Positions 23,209-31,798 of a stretch of DNA of 64,000 nt are shown here, one piece after another. Each line of letters begins with the position of its first letter. The stretch's first letter is position 1. This DNA comes from Streptomyces sp. DH24 (GTDB lineage Bacteria > Actinomycetota > Actinomycetes > Streptomycetales > Streptomycetaceae). A model generated the notes under the pieces. That model was not told the DNA's origin. It saw only the letters and a program-made list of their open reading frames with translations, and ran no database searches. The stretch is from the NCBI RefSeq assembly GCF_029813775.1, contig NZ_JARVKW010000024.1, positions 1 to 64,000 of the forward strand, written 5' to 3'. A program made the translations under genes and the position numbers.

Positions 23209-24465
23209 GTGACCGTCGCCGAGCCCGCCCCCGTCCCTGCCGCCGCTCAGGTCCACGCCCCCGCGCCCGCCCCCGTGCCGTCCCTCGCCGCGCGGGTGCG
23301 GTCCGTCGGGGGGTCTCCCGTGCGGGACATCCTCGCCGTCACCGCCCGCCCCGAGGTGATCAACTTCGCGGGCGGGCTCCCGGCACCGGAACTCTTCGAC
23401 GCCGAGGCCATCGCCGCCGCCTACCAGGCCGTGCTGACCGGCTCGCCCGCCCGGGCCCTCCAGTACGCCACCACCGAGGGCGAGCCGGCGCTGCGTGCCG
23501 CGCTCGCCGCGCGCACCTCCGTGCGGGGCCTGCCGACCGACCCCGACGACATCCTCGTCACCACCGGTTCCCAGCAGGCGCTGTCCCTCCTCGCCACCGC
23601 CCTGATCGAACCCGGCGACACCGTCCTCGTCGAAAACCCCTGCTATCTCGCGGCACTTCAGGCCTTCGGCCTCGCGGGCGCACGCGTCCTGGCCGTGCCC
23701 GGCGACGCGGACGGCGTCGACCCGGCCGCCCTGGAACGCCTTGTCGTCCGCGAACGGCCCAAGCTGTTCTACACGGTCCCCACCTTCCAGAACCCCACCG
23801 GCCGCACGATGCCCGCCGACCGCCGCGCCGCCGTGGCCGCCGTCGCCGCCCGGCGCGGGGTGTGGATCGTCGAGGACGACCCGTACGGCGAACTGCGCTT
23901 CGAGGGCGAGCGCGTGCCGTGGATCGCGTCCTACGCCGACGCCCGCGACCGCACCGTGCTCCTCGGCTCCTTCTCCAAGGTCATGGCACCGGGGCTGCGA
24001 CTCGGCTGGCTGCGGGCGCCCGCCGGGCTGCGTCGCGCCTGCGCCGTGGCCAAGCAGGCCGCGGACCTGCACACCCCGACCGTCAACCAGCTCGCCGCCG
24101 CACGGTACTTGGCCGACAACGACCTCGACGCCCATGTCGCCCGCGTCGCCGCCGCCTACGGCGCTCGCCGCGACGCCATGCTCGCCGGCCTCGCCGACGC
24201 GCTCCCCGAGGGCTCGGTCTGGGACCGTCCCGAGGGCGGCATGTTCCTGTGGGCGCGGCTGCCCGACGGCCACGACACGACGGCGCTGCTTCCCGAGGTC
24301 GTCCGGCACGACGTGGCCTACGTCCCCGGCGCGCCCTTCTACGCGGGCGAGCCCGACCGCGCCACGCTGCGGGTGTGCTTCGTCACGCAGACCCCGGACG
24401 AGATCGCGGAGGGGCTGCGGAGGCTGGGGGAGGCGATGAGGGGCCGGAGCGGGCGTGGGAACTGA
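23209..24465 (+). CDS. PLP-dependent aminotransferase, class I/II
   Basis: A 418-residue fold-type I aminotransferase of the kynurenine/2-aminoadipate (KAT/LysN-like) branch. REVINFAGGLPAPELF is the signature N-terminal block, YATTEGEPALRAALA follows, and the PLP region includes TVPTFQNPTGRTM, EDDPYGELRF and the Schiff-base lysine in SFSKVMAPGLRLGW. The Arg in LRVCFVTQ binds the substrate carboxylate. The amino-acid substrate is not resolvable. GTG 23209 is chosen because GAGGAG lies 7 bp upstream; the longer GTG 23173 lacks such a site. The first 35 residues are Pro/Ala-rich. Confidence 0.88.
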   Translation: MTVAEPAPVPAAAQVHAPAPAPVPSLAARVRSVGGSPVRDILAVTARPEVINFAGGLPAPELFDAEAIAAAYQAVLTGSPARALQYATTEGEPALRAALAARTSVRGLPTDPDDILVTTGSQQALSLLATALIEPGDTVLVENPCYLAALQAFGLAGARVLAVPGDADGVDPAALERLVVRERPKLFYTVPTFQNPTGRTMPADRRAAVAAVAARRGVWIVEDDPYGELRFEGERVPWIASYADARDRTVLLGSFSKVMAPGLRLGWLRAPAGLRRACAVAKQAADLHTPTVNQLAAARYLADNDLDAHVARVAAAYGARRDAMLAGLADALPEGSVWDRPEGGMFLWARLPDGHDTTALLPEVVRHDVAYVPGAPFYAGEPDRATLRVCFVTQTPDEIAEGLRRLGEAMRGRSGRGN

Positions 24466-24541
24466 ACCGGCCCGTCCGGCAGTCCTCTTCCGTGGACGAG
24501 GACGGACTCACCGCCGAGCGGAGCGGGGTACGGGGGACGGC

Positions 24542-25615
24542 ATGCACCAGGCGCTCTATGCCGAGCAGTGGTGGAATCCGCTGGCGCGGACCGTGGAGCT
24601 GACCGAGGAGACCCTGCGCAGAGGCGGCCGCACCACACCGCTCACCGAACTGAACCTCGCCGCCATGGCCGACGCCTACCTGCGCGGGACCTGGCTCGGC
24701 GGCGGCGGCACGGAACGCCCCCTGGCATGGCTGCCGGACGGGCCCGGGGCCGTCCCGGTCACCCGGATCACCGGCACCGCCACCCCGCTGAAGGTCCGCC
24801 GGGCCGCCCTGTTCGCACGCGGGCTGGGCGAGCTGGCGGTACGGCGCTGCGGCGGCCCCGAGCAGGTGGCGGCGCTGGCGGCCCGCGCCCGCGACGAGGG
24901 CGTACCGCTGTGGATCGCGCGGCGGTACGCGCCCGGCCCCGCCGGCCCGATCGCCGTCGCCGTGGACCGCAACCTGGTGCGCGTGGACGTCTGGGGCCCG
25001 CACGCTCCCGTCGTACGGATCCGGGCACCCCACGGCTTCGACCCGTCGAGCACCGACCCCTCGGCGGGCCTGCGGCTGACGGTCGGCGCGGTCACCGCGG
25101 AGCCCGTCCTGAAGCGGAAGCTCCGCAAGTCGAAGAGTTACGTCGAGGCGCGGCTGCCGGGACAGCACTGGGTGCTGCGACGGGAGAACGCGACGAGTTC
25201 GTGGCTGCTGCGCGACGAACGGCGCGTGGCGCTGCTGAGCCGCCCGCCGCGCAGGCAGATCCCCGACCCGCACGCCGTGCTGGTCCCCCTCTCGCCGGTG
25301 TACTACGAGAGCCCCGACCCCCTGGACGCGGTGATGGCCCACGCGTTCGCCGTCGCCTTCGGACTCGGGGACACCACGGGCTCGGCCCGCTTCCGCCCGA
25401 AGCGCCACCGCAGGCACGGGAGCGAGCCCTTCGCCCCGGACGAGGCGTGGGACCGCCCCTGGTTCAGCAACCTCGGCCGGGGCCGCGACGACAACGAACC
25501 CGGCGGCAGCGACGGCTGGGGCTCCGACGGAGGCGACGGCGGCGACAGCGGAGGCGGAGGCGGCGACGGCGGAGGGGGCGGTGACGGTGGCGGTGGAGGC
25601 GGCGGGGGCGACTGA
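24542..25615 (+). CDS. Conserved hypothetical protein with Gly/Asp-rich tail
   Basis: A 357-residue protein I do not recognise. The body (residues 1-300, MHQALYAEQWWNPLART onward) has many charged residues and no membrane segment or signal peptide. The end is almost pure Gly with Asp and Ser (DGGDGGDSGGGGGDGGGG, about 335-357), encoded by a slippage-prone GGCGGA/GGCGAC stretch. ATG 24542 lies inside GACGGCATG without a strong ribosome site. It follows the aminotransferase by about 75 bp on the same strand. Streptomyces homologues exist as far as I can judge from composition, but no function is suggested. Confidence 0.65.
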   Translation: MHQALYAEQWWNPLARTVELTEETLRRGGRTTPLTELNLAAMADAYLRGTWLGGGGTERPLAWLPDGPGAVPVTRITGTATPLKVRRAALFARGLGELAVRRCGGPEQVAALAARARDEGVPLWIARRYAPGPAGPIAVAVDRNLVRVDVWGPHAPVVRIRAPHGFDPSSTDPSAGLRLTVGAVTAEPVLKRKLRKSKSYVEARLPGQHWVLRRENATSSWLLRDERRVALLSRPPRRQIPDPHAVLVPLSPVYYESPDPLDAVMAHAFAVAFGLGDTTGSARFRPKRHRRHGSEPFAPDEAWDRPWFSNLGRGRDDNEPGGSDGWGSDGGDGGDSGGGGGDGGGGGDGGGGGGGGD

Positions 25616-25652
25616 TCAAGTCCCGGTCGCCCGACGCGCCTTGGCCGTGCCG

Positions 25653-26014
25653 GTGACTCTAGGACCGCCCACCGACAACGAAGGCGGCCCAGGTGGCCGG
25701 GGAGACCCTGAGGACGGGGCCGGTGGGGTTCTTGGAGGGAGCGGGCCGACGACCTGTCGCTGTGCGTGAGCGAGCTGGCGACCAACGCGATCCGGCACGG
25801 CGTACCGCCCGGGCGGGGCTTCCTGCTGCGGCTGCGGTACGACGGCCACGGCGTCCGCGTCGAGGTCCACGACAGCGGTGACGGCGTGCCCCGGATCGCC
25901 GGCGAGGCCGACGAGGGCGGGCGCGGCCTGCTGCTGGTGGCGGCGCTGGCCGACAAGTGGGGCGTCGGGGAGCGGGCGCCCGGCAAGGTCGTGTGGGCCG
26001 AGTTCGCCAAGTGA
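25653..26014 (+). pseudogene. Broken ATP-binding (anti-sigma-like) protein gene
   Basis: The C-terminal two thirds of a GHKL-type ATPase are intact from SLCVSELATNAIRHGVPPGR (N box) through VEVHDSGDGVPR to GGRGLLLVAALADKWG. The N-terminal part (TTKAAQVAGETLRT) lies in a different frame, with a stop before it and an extra G near 25738 in TTGGAGGGAGCGGG. The likely start (GTG 25653) is in yet another frame. At least two frameshifts therefore separate start, N-terminus and domain. A shorter product from GTG 25766 (82 residues) could be made but would lack the first helix and strand. It resembles the intact copies at 21541 and 62679. Confidence 0.7.
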
Positions 26015-26024
26015 CCGCCGTCTG

Positions 26025-26035
26025 CGAAACTTTCG
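26025..26035. promoter_or_regulatory. Candidate xylanase operator CGAAACTTTCG
   Basis: Perfect palindrome of 5-bp arms, 230 bp upstream of the xylanase start. CGAAA/TTTCG palindromes of this kind are reported before Streptomyces xylanolytic genes; the identity of the binding protein is recalled, not shown. Confidence 0.5.
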
Positions 26036-26161
26036 TAGGTGTGACTGGGTATTGTGATCTTGAGGTGCCGGTCGAATTTCGTTGATTGTTCCAAGGCCCT
26101 CCTCGGAGACGCGATGAGCTGCCCAAATGGGCGCAACATACGGTTCGTTGGCGTCCCGAAC

Positions 26162-26171
26162 GTTTCGAAAC
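26162..26171. promoter_or_regulatory. Second candidate xylanase operator GTTTCGAAAC
   Basis: A perfect 10-bp palindrome with the same CGAAAC core as the site at 26025, with a further CCGAAAC half site at 26177. It lies immediately upstream of the putative promoter at 26186. Confidence 0.5.
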
Positions 26172-26185
26172 TCGTGCCGAAACTG

Positions 26186-26214
26186 TTGACTGCCGGTGCG
26201 GGCAGGCCAACACT
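26186..26214 (+). promoter_or_regulatory. Candidate promoter of the xylanase-esterase pair
   Basis: TTGACT (26186-26191) and AACACT (26209-26214) are 17 bp apart. The start codon is 52 bp further, behind GGAGGAAGC. Confidence 0.45.
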
Positions 26215-26265
26215 GGCGCCGCGCTGCACCCGCAATGCAGGCGTACACGAGGAGGAAGCACGGAC

Positions 26266-27228
26266 ATGAACGCGCTTGTTCGTCTGATGAGGAGAGGCTG
26301 GGCCGTCGGGCTCGCCTTCGTGGTCGCGTTGGCCCTGCCCGGCACCGCCAGTGCCGGCACGGTCGTCACGACCAACCAGACCGGCACCAACAACGGCTAC
26401 TACTACTCGTTCTGGACCGACAGCCAGGGCACCGTCTCCATGGACATGGGCGACGGCGGCCAGTACAGCACCCAGTGGCGCAACACCGGCAACTTCGTGG
26501 CCGGCAAGGGCTGGTCCACCGGCGGACGGCGGACGGTGCAGTACTCGGGCACCTTCAACCCGTCCGGCAACGCCTACCTGACGCTCTACGGCTGGTCGAC
26601 CAACCCGCTCGTCGAGTACTACATCGTCGACAACTGGGGCACCTACCGGCCCACCGGCACGTTCAAGGGCACCGTCACCAGCGACGGCGGCACGTACGAC
26701 ATCTACGAGACGACGCGCTACAACGCCCCCTCCATCGAGGGCACCAAGACCTTCAAGCAGTTCTGGAGCGTCCGGCAGGCCAAGCGGACCGGCGGGACCA
26801 TCACGACCGGCAACCACTTCGACGCCTGGGCCCGCGCCGGCATGAACCTCGGCACGATGAACTACATGATCATGGCCACCGAGGGCTACCAGAGCAGCGG
26901 CAGCTCCAACATCACCGTCGGCGGGACCGGTTCCGGCGGTGGCGGTGGCGGTGGTGGCGGCACCGGGTGCACCGCCACGCTGTCCGCCGGGGAGAAGTGG
27001 AGCGACCGCTACAACCTCAACGTCTCGGTCAGCGGGGCGAGCAACTGGACCGTGACGATGAACGTGCCCTCCCCGGCCAAGGTGCTGTCCACCTGGAACG
27101 TGACCGCCAGTTATCCCAGCAGCCAGACCCTCGTCGCCAGGTCCAACGGCAGCGGCAACAACTGGGGCGCCACCATCCAGGCCAACGGCAACTGGACCTG
27201 GCCCTCCGTCTCGTGCAGCGCGGGCTGA
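26266..27228 (+). CDS. Secreted endo-1,4-beta-xylanase, GH11 with CBM2-type module
   Basis: A 320-residue extracellular enzyme that hydrolyses xylan. A signal peptide (basic MRRG, hydrophobic core, cleavage after GTASA near residue 30) is followed by the GH11 jelly roll. The nucleophile is Glu117 in PLVEYYIVDNWG and the acid/base is Glu206 in ATEGYQSSGSS. A poly-Gly linker (about 222-234) leads to a C-terminal family 2-type xylan-binding module with Cys at both ends and exposed Trp residues. It resembles S. lividans XlnB. ATG 26266 has GGAGGAAG upstream. The esterase gene starts 32 bp later, as in the xlnB-axeA operon. Confidence 0.94.
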   Translation: MNALVRLMRRGWAVGLAFVVALALPGTASAGTVVTTNQTGTNNGYYYSFWTDSQGTVSMDMGDGGQYSTQWRNTGNFVAGKGWSTGGRRTVQYSGTFNPSGNAYLTLYGWSTNPLVEYYIVDNWGTYRPTGTFKGTVTSDGGTYDIYETTRYNAPSIEGTKTFKQFWSVRQAKRTGGTITTGNHFDAWARAGMNLGTMNYMIMATEGYQSSGSSNITVGGTGSGGGGGGGGGTGCTATLSAGEKWSDRYNLNVSVSGASNWTVTMNVPSPAKVLSTWNVTASYPSSQTLVARSNGSGNNWGATIQANGNWTWPSVSCSAG

Positions 27229-27260
27229 CCCCGATCCCCCCGACTGGAGGAGCACTCCGT

Positions 27261-27980
27261 ATGAAGAAGAGGATTGCGGCCGGGCTCGCCGTCGGTGCGA
27301 CGGTGCTCGCCAGTGGTCTCACCGTCGGCGCCGGACCCGCCCAGGGCGCCCCGGCCGCCGCCTGCAACGGCTACGTCGCCCTGACCTTCGACGACGGCCC
27401 GTCCAGCAGCACGTCCGCCCTGCTCAGCACGCTGAAGCAGAACGGGCTGCGGGCCACCATGTTCAACCAGGGCAACTACGCCGCGGCCAACCCGGCCCTG
27501 GTCAAGGCACAGGTCGACGCCGGGATGCGGGTCGGCAACCACAGCTACACCCACCCGCACCTCACCCAGCTCAGCCAGGCCCAGACCGACTCCGAGATAT
27601 CCCGCACCCAGCAGGCCGTCGCCAACGCCGGCGGCGGCACACCCAAGCTGTTCCGGCCGCCCTACGGGGAGACCAACTCCACGGTGAAGTCCGTCGCGGC
27701 CAAGTACGGGCTGACCGAGATCCTCTGGGACGTCGACTCGCAGGACTGGAACGGGGCAAGCACCGACGCCATCGTGCAGGCCGCCTCCCGGCTCACCAAC
27801 GGCCAGGTGATGCTGATGCACGACTGGTCGGCGAACAGCAGGGCCGCCCTCCCGCGGATCGCCCAGGGGCTGGCCGGCCGAGGGCTCTGCGCCGGGGTGA
27901 TCTCACCCTCCACCGGCCGGGCCGTCGCACCCGGCTCACCGTCTCCCGCGCCACGGGCCGAGAAGCCGGAGCGACGCTGA
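27261..27980 (+). CDS. Secreted acetylxylan esterase / polysaccharide deacetylase, CE4 (AxeA-like)
   Basis: A 239-residue exported NodB-type deacetylase that would remove acetyl groups from xylan to help the adjacent xylanase. The signal peptide ends near AQGAPAAA. CE4 motifs are all present: TFDDGPS (metal and base Asp), HSYTHP (metal His), RPPYGE, DVDSQDW and MLMHDW. S. lividans AxeA is longer because it carries a C-terminal binding module. Here the protein ends in a Pro/Ser linker (PGSPSPAPRAEKPERR), so the module has been lost. GGAGGAG lies before ATG 27261. It is cotranscribed with the xylanase gene. Confidence 0.92.
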   Translation: MKKRIAAGLAVGATVLASGLTVGAGPAQGAPAAACNGYVALTFDDGPSSSTSALLSTLKQNGLRATMFNQGNYAAANPALVKAQVDAGMRVGNHSYTHPHLTQLSQAQTDSEISRTQQAVANAGGGTPKLFRPPYGETNSTVKSVAAKYGLTEILWDVDSQDWNGASTDAIVQAASRLTNGQVMLMHDWSANSRAALPRIAQGLAGRGLCAGVISPSTGRAVAPGSPSPAPRAEKPERR

Positions 27981-27985
27981 GAAGC

Positions 27986-28026
27986 CGGGAGCGGCGCGGT
28001 GACCGAAGTCCCCGCGCCGCTCCCGG
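27986..28026. terminator. Bidirectional terminator between esterase and argS
   Basis: A stem of CCGGGAGCGGCGCGG with CCGCGCCGCTCCCGG (27986-27999 and 28012-28026) lies in the 64-bp gap between the two converging stops. Confidence 0.85.
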
Positions 28027-28044
28027 CACTCACGTCACACGACG

Positions 28045-29808
28045 TCAGAGGCGTTCCGGCGTGCGGATGCCCAGCAAAGCCATACCCCGGTGCAGCGTCC
28101 GCGCCGTGACGTCGCACAGGAACAGCCGGTTCTCCACGTGCGCCGGCGACTCCGCCTTCAGCACCGGGCACCTGTCGTAGAACGTCGTGTACAGCGAGGC
28201 CAACTGGTACAGGTACGCCGTCAGCTTGTGCGGGGCGTACTCCCTCGCCGCCTCCGCGACCGTCTCCGCGAACGCGTCCGCGTGCAGGCCCAGGGCGCGC
28301 TCCGCGTCGGCCAGTTCCAGCTCCGGGTGCGCGGCCGGACGCACGTCGCCCGCCTTGCGCAGGATCGACTGGATACGGGCGTACGCGTACTGGAGGTACA
28401 CGCTCGTGTCGCCGTTCAGCGAGACCATCTGGTCCAGGTCGAACTTGTAGTCCCGGTTCGCCGACGTCGACAGGTCCGCGTACTTCACCGCGCCGATGCC
28501 CACCTGGGTGCCGCGCTCGGCGATCTCCTCCTCGGACAGGTCCTGCGCCTTCTCCCGGACGACGGCCGACGCGCGGTCGATCGCCTCGTCCAGCAGGTCG
28601 ACCAGACGGACCGTCTCGCCCTCACGGGTCTTGAACGGCTTGCCGTCCTTGCCGAGGACCGTGCCGAAGGCCAGCTGCACCGCCGTCACGTCCTCGTTCA
28701 GCCAGCCCGCCTTCCGGGCCGTCTCGAAGACCATCCTGAAGTGCAGCGACTGGCGCGCGTCCACCACGTAGAGCAGCGTGTTCGCCTTCAGGTTGAAGAC
28801 GCGGTCGCGGATCGCGGACAGGTCGGTGGCCGCGTAGCCGTAGCCGCCGTCCGACTTCTGCACGATCAGCGGGACCGGCTTGCCGTCCGGGCCCTTGACG
28901 TCGTCGAAGAACACGCACAGCGCGCCCTCCGAGCGGACGGCCACCCCGGACTCCTCCAGCAGGCGGCACGTCTCGGCCAGCATGTCGTTGTACCCCGACT
29001 CGCCGACGATGTCCGGGTCACGGATCTCCATGTCCAGCTTCTCGAAGACGGAGAAGAAGTAGATCTTCGACTCGTCCACGAACTTCTGCCACATGGCCAG
29101 CGTGTGCGGGTCACCGGCCTGCAGGTCGACCACCCGGCGACGGGCCCGCGTCTTGAACTCCTCGTCGGAGTCGAAGTGCTTGCGCGCGGCCTTGTAGAGG
29201 CGGTCGAGATTCGACATCGCCTCCTCGCCGGACACCTCGGACTCCTTGTGGTCCAGCTCGTGCGGGTGCTCGTCCAGGTACTGGATGAGCATGCCGAACT
29301 GGGTGCCCCAGTCGCCGATGTGGTGCCGGCGCACCACCGTCTCACCGGTGAACTCCAGCAGCTGGACGACGGAGTCGCCGATCACCGCCGAGCGCAGGTG
29401 ACCGACGTGCATCTCCTTCGCCACGTTCGGCTGCGCGTAGTCGATCACCGTCGTGCCCGGGTGCTCCGCGACCGGGACGCCGAGGCGGCCCGTGTCGTCC
29501 GCGTACCGCGCGGCCAGGTTCTCGGTGATCGCCCGGTCGGCGATCGTCACGTTCAGGAAGCCGGGGCCCGAGACCTCGATGTCCCTGATCGCGCCGCCCT
29601 GCTCGACCCGCGCGACGACCTGCGCCGCCAGCTCCCGCGGGTTGGCCTTGGCCTTCTTGGCGAGCGCCAGGATGCCGTTGGCCTGGAAGTCGGCCCGGTC
29701 GCTTCGTCGCAGCAGCGGGTCCGCGGCACCGGCCTCCGGCAGGGCGGCGGCGATGGCGGACGCGAGGTGCTGCTGGACGGAGTCGCTGAGGGACGTGACC
29801 GAGGCCAT
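28045..29808 (-). CDS. argS: Arginyl-tRNA synthetase
   Basis: A 587-residue class I synthetase that charges tRNA-Arg. AKEMHVGHLRSA is the HIGH-type ATP motif preceded by VIDYAQPNV, an Arg add-on domain forms the N-terminus (residues 1-110), and the C-terminal anticodon domain contains VYLQYAYARIQSILRK. The KMSKS loop is degenerate (GKPFKTREGE), as in most bacterial ArgRS. ATG 29808 (MASVTSLSDS) is chosen over longer in-frame extensions. It is divergent from lysS, and this argS/lysS pair is conserved in Streptomyces. Confidence 0.96.
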   Translation of the reverse strand: MASVTSLSDSVQQHLASAIAAALPEAGAADPLLRRSDRADFQANGILALAKKAKANPRELAAQVVARVEQGGAIRDIEVSGPGFLNVTIADRAITENLAARYADDTGRLGVPVAEHPGTTVIDYAQPNVAKEMHVGHLRSAVIGDSVVQLLEFTGETVVRRHHIGDWGTQFGMLIQYLDEHPHELDHKESEVSGEEAMSNLDRLYKAARKHFDSDEEFKTRARRRVVDLQAGDPHTLAMWQKFVDESKIYFFSVFEKLDMEIRDPDIVGESGYNDMLAETCRLLEESGVAVRSEGALCVFFDDVKGPDGKPVPLIVQKSDGGYGYAATDLSAIRDRVFNLKANTLLYVVDARQSLHFRMVFETARKAGWLNEDVTAVQLAFGTVLGKDGKPFKTREGETVRLVDLLDEAIDRASAVVREKAQDLSEEEIAERGTQVGIGAVKYADLSTSANRDYKFDLDQMVSLNGDTSVYLQYAYARIQSILRKAGDVRPAAHPELELADAERALGLHADAFAETVAEAAREYAPHKLTAYLYQLASLYTTFYDRCPVLKAESPAHVENRLFLCDVTARTLHRGMALLGIRTPERL

Positions 29809-29944
29809 AGGTAGGGGTGCCGTTCTCCTCGTGGGGTTCGATGGGCACCGCCAGTATCCCACGGGGGGTAAAGCCGTTTTCGCGGTCACGCAACGGTCTG
29901 TGACAATGGGATCTCACCCGTTCAGAAAGAAGGACGTGCCGATC

Positions 29945-31678
29945 GTGGCTCAGAGCACCGAGACCACCGACTGGGTCTCCCGTTTCGCGGATGAGGTCAT
30001 CGAGGAGTCGGAGCGTCGGGCCCCGGGCAAACCGGTCGTCGTCGCGTCCGGACTTTCGCCGTCCGGCCCCATCCACCTGGGCAACCTCCGCGAGGTCATG
30101 ACGCCGCACCTCGTCGCCGACGAGATCCGCCGCCGCGGCCACCAGGTCCGGCACGTGATCTCCTGGGACGACTACGACCGGTACCGCAAGGTCCCGGCCG
30201 GCGTCGCCGGCATCGACGAGTCCTGGGCCGAGCACATCGGCAAGCCGCTCACCTCGGTCCCCGCGCCGAAGGGCTCCGAGCACCCGAACTGGGCGGAGCA
30301 CTTCAAGGCCGCCATGATCGAGTCGCTGGGCGCGCTCGGCGTCGAGTTCGACGGCATCAGCCAGACCGCCCAGTACACCTCGGGCGTCTACCGCGAGCAG
30401 ATCCTGCACGCCATGCGGCACCGCGGCGACATCGACGCCGTCCTCGACCAGTACCGCACCAAGAAGGACCCCGCGAAGAAGCAGTCGCAGAAGCCGGTCG
30501 ACGAGGCCGAGCTGGAGGCCGCCGAGGGCTCCGGCGCCGCCTCCGAGGACGACGGCAGCTCCGGCACCGCCGGGTACTTCCCGTACAAGCCGTACTGCGG
30601 CAACTGCGAGAAGGACTTCACCACCGTCACCTCCTACGACGACGAGTCCACCGAGATGACGTACGCCTGCACCGCGTGCGGCTTCTCCGAGACCGTCCGG
30701 CTCAGCGAGTTCAACCGCGGCAAGCTGGTCTGGAAGGTCGACTGGCCCATGCGCTGGGCCTACGAGGGCGTGATCTTCGAGCCCAGCGGCGTCGACCACT
30801 CCTCGCCCGGATCGTCCTTCCAGGTCGGCGGCCAGATCGTCGGCATCTTCGGCGGCAAGCAGCCCATCGGGCCCATGTACGCCTTCGTCGGCATCAGCGG
30901 CATGGCCAAGATGTCGTCCTCGCGCGGCGGCGTCCCCACCCCGGCGGACGCCCTGAAGATCATGGAGCCGCAGCTGCTGCGCTGGCTGTACGCCCGCCGC
31001 CGGCCCAACCAGTCCTTCAAGATCGCCTTCGACCAGGAGATCCAGCGGCTCTACGACGAGTGGGACCGCCTCGACGCCAAGGTCGCCGACGGCTCCGCCC
31101 TGCCCGCCGACGTCGCCGCCCACTCCCGCGCCGTCCGCACCGCCGCCGGTGAGCTGCCGAAGACGCCGAGGCCCCTGCCGTACCGGACGCTCGCCTCGGT
31201 CGCCGACATCACCGCCGGACACGAGGACCAGGCGCTGCGCATCCTCAGCGAGCTCGACCCGGAGCAGCCGCTCGGCTCGCTGGACGAGGCACGGCCGCGC
31301 TTCGACAAGGCCGAGGCGTGGATCAACACCCACGTCCCCGCCGACCAGCGCACCATCGTGCGCGACGAGCCCGACCACGCACTGCTGAAGTCCCTCGACG
31401 AGGCGTCCCAGCAGTCCCTGCGGCTGCTGCTCGACGGACTCGCCGACCACTGGTCCCTGGACGGCCTGACCCACCTCGTCTACGGCGTGCCCAAGGTCCA
31501 GGCCGGATTCTCCGCCGACGCCACGCCCAAGGAACTGCCGCCGGAGATCAAGACCGCCCAGCGGACCTTCTTCGCGCTGCTCTACCACCTGCTCGTCGGC
31601 CGGGACACCGGCCCGCGCCTGCCCACGCTGCTGCTGGCGGTCGGACAGGACCGGGTCCGGACCCTGCTCGGGCAGTAG
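29945..31678 (+). CDS. lysS: Class I lysyl-tRNA synthetase (LysK type)
   Basis: A 577-residue lysyl-tRNA synthetase of the archaeal-like class I form, not the usual bacterial class II. SGLSPSGPIHLGNLRE is its HIGH-type motif, KMSSSRGG the KMSKS loop, and YCGNCEKDF and YACTACGF form Cys-rich knuckles. GTG 29945 (MAQSTETTDW) is preferred because AGAAGGA is about 11 bp upstream; GTG 29936 would be too close. GACAAT at 29903-29908 may be a -10 element. Streptomyces also have a class II LysRS elsewhere, so this enzyme may be the main or an accessory one. Confidence 0.95.
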   Translation: MAQSTETTDWVSRFADEVIEESERRAPGKPVVVASGLSPSGPIHLGNLREVMTPHLVADEIRRRGHQVRHVISWDDYDRYRKVPAGVAGIDESWAEHIGKPLTSVPAPKGSEHPNWAEHFKAAMIESLGALGVEFDGISQTAQYTSGVYREQILHAMRHRGDIDAVLDQYRTKKDPAKKQSQKPVDEAELEAAEGSGAASEDDGSSGTAGYFPYKPYCGNCEKDFTTVTSYDDESTEMTYACTACGFSETVRLSEFNRGKLVWKVDWPMRWAYEGVIFEPSGVDHSSPGSSFQVGGQIVGIFGGKQPIGPMYAFVGISGMAKMSSSRGGVPTPADALKIMEPQLLRWLYARRRPNQSFKIAFDQEIQRLYDEWDRLDAKVADGSALPADVAAHSRAVRTAAGELPKTPRPLPYRTLASVADITAGHEDQALRILSELDPEQPLGSLDEARPRFDKAEAWINTHVPADQRTIVRDEPDHALLKSLDEASQQSLRLLLDGLADHWSLDGLTHLVYGVPKVQAGFSADATPKELPPEIKTAQRTFFALLYHLLVGRDTGPRLPTLLLAVGQDRVRTLLGQ

Positions 31679-31695
31679 TAAGCCGGGACGAGAAG

Positions 31696-31724
31696 GCCCC
31701 CGTGCGCATGACGCGCACGGGGGC
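31696..31724 (+). terminator. Terminator of lysS
   Basis: GCCCCCGTGCGC pairs with GCGCACGGGGGC around a 5-nt loop, followed by a T/C run (TCTCCTGTG), about 20 bp after the stop. Confidence 0.88.
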
Positions 31725-31761
31725 TCTCCTGTGTCCCGCGGCCCGCATCACCCGCACGGGC

Positions 31762-31797
31762 CGCGTGCCCCGCGTGCCCCGCGTGCCCCGCGTGGGG
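31762..31797. repeat. Four 9-bp tandem repeats
   Basis: CGCGTGCCC is repeated three times and followed by CGCGTGGGG, just before the stop of the DUF2637 gene. Confidence 0.85.
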
Positions 31798-31798
31798 C

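Noticed and set aside
25766..26014. Short ATP-binding open frame considered as an intact small gene
   Set aside because: It lacks the first helix and strand of the fold, which are present upstream in other frames, so a broken gene is the better reading.
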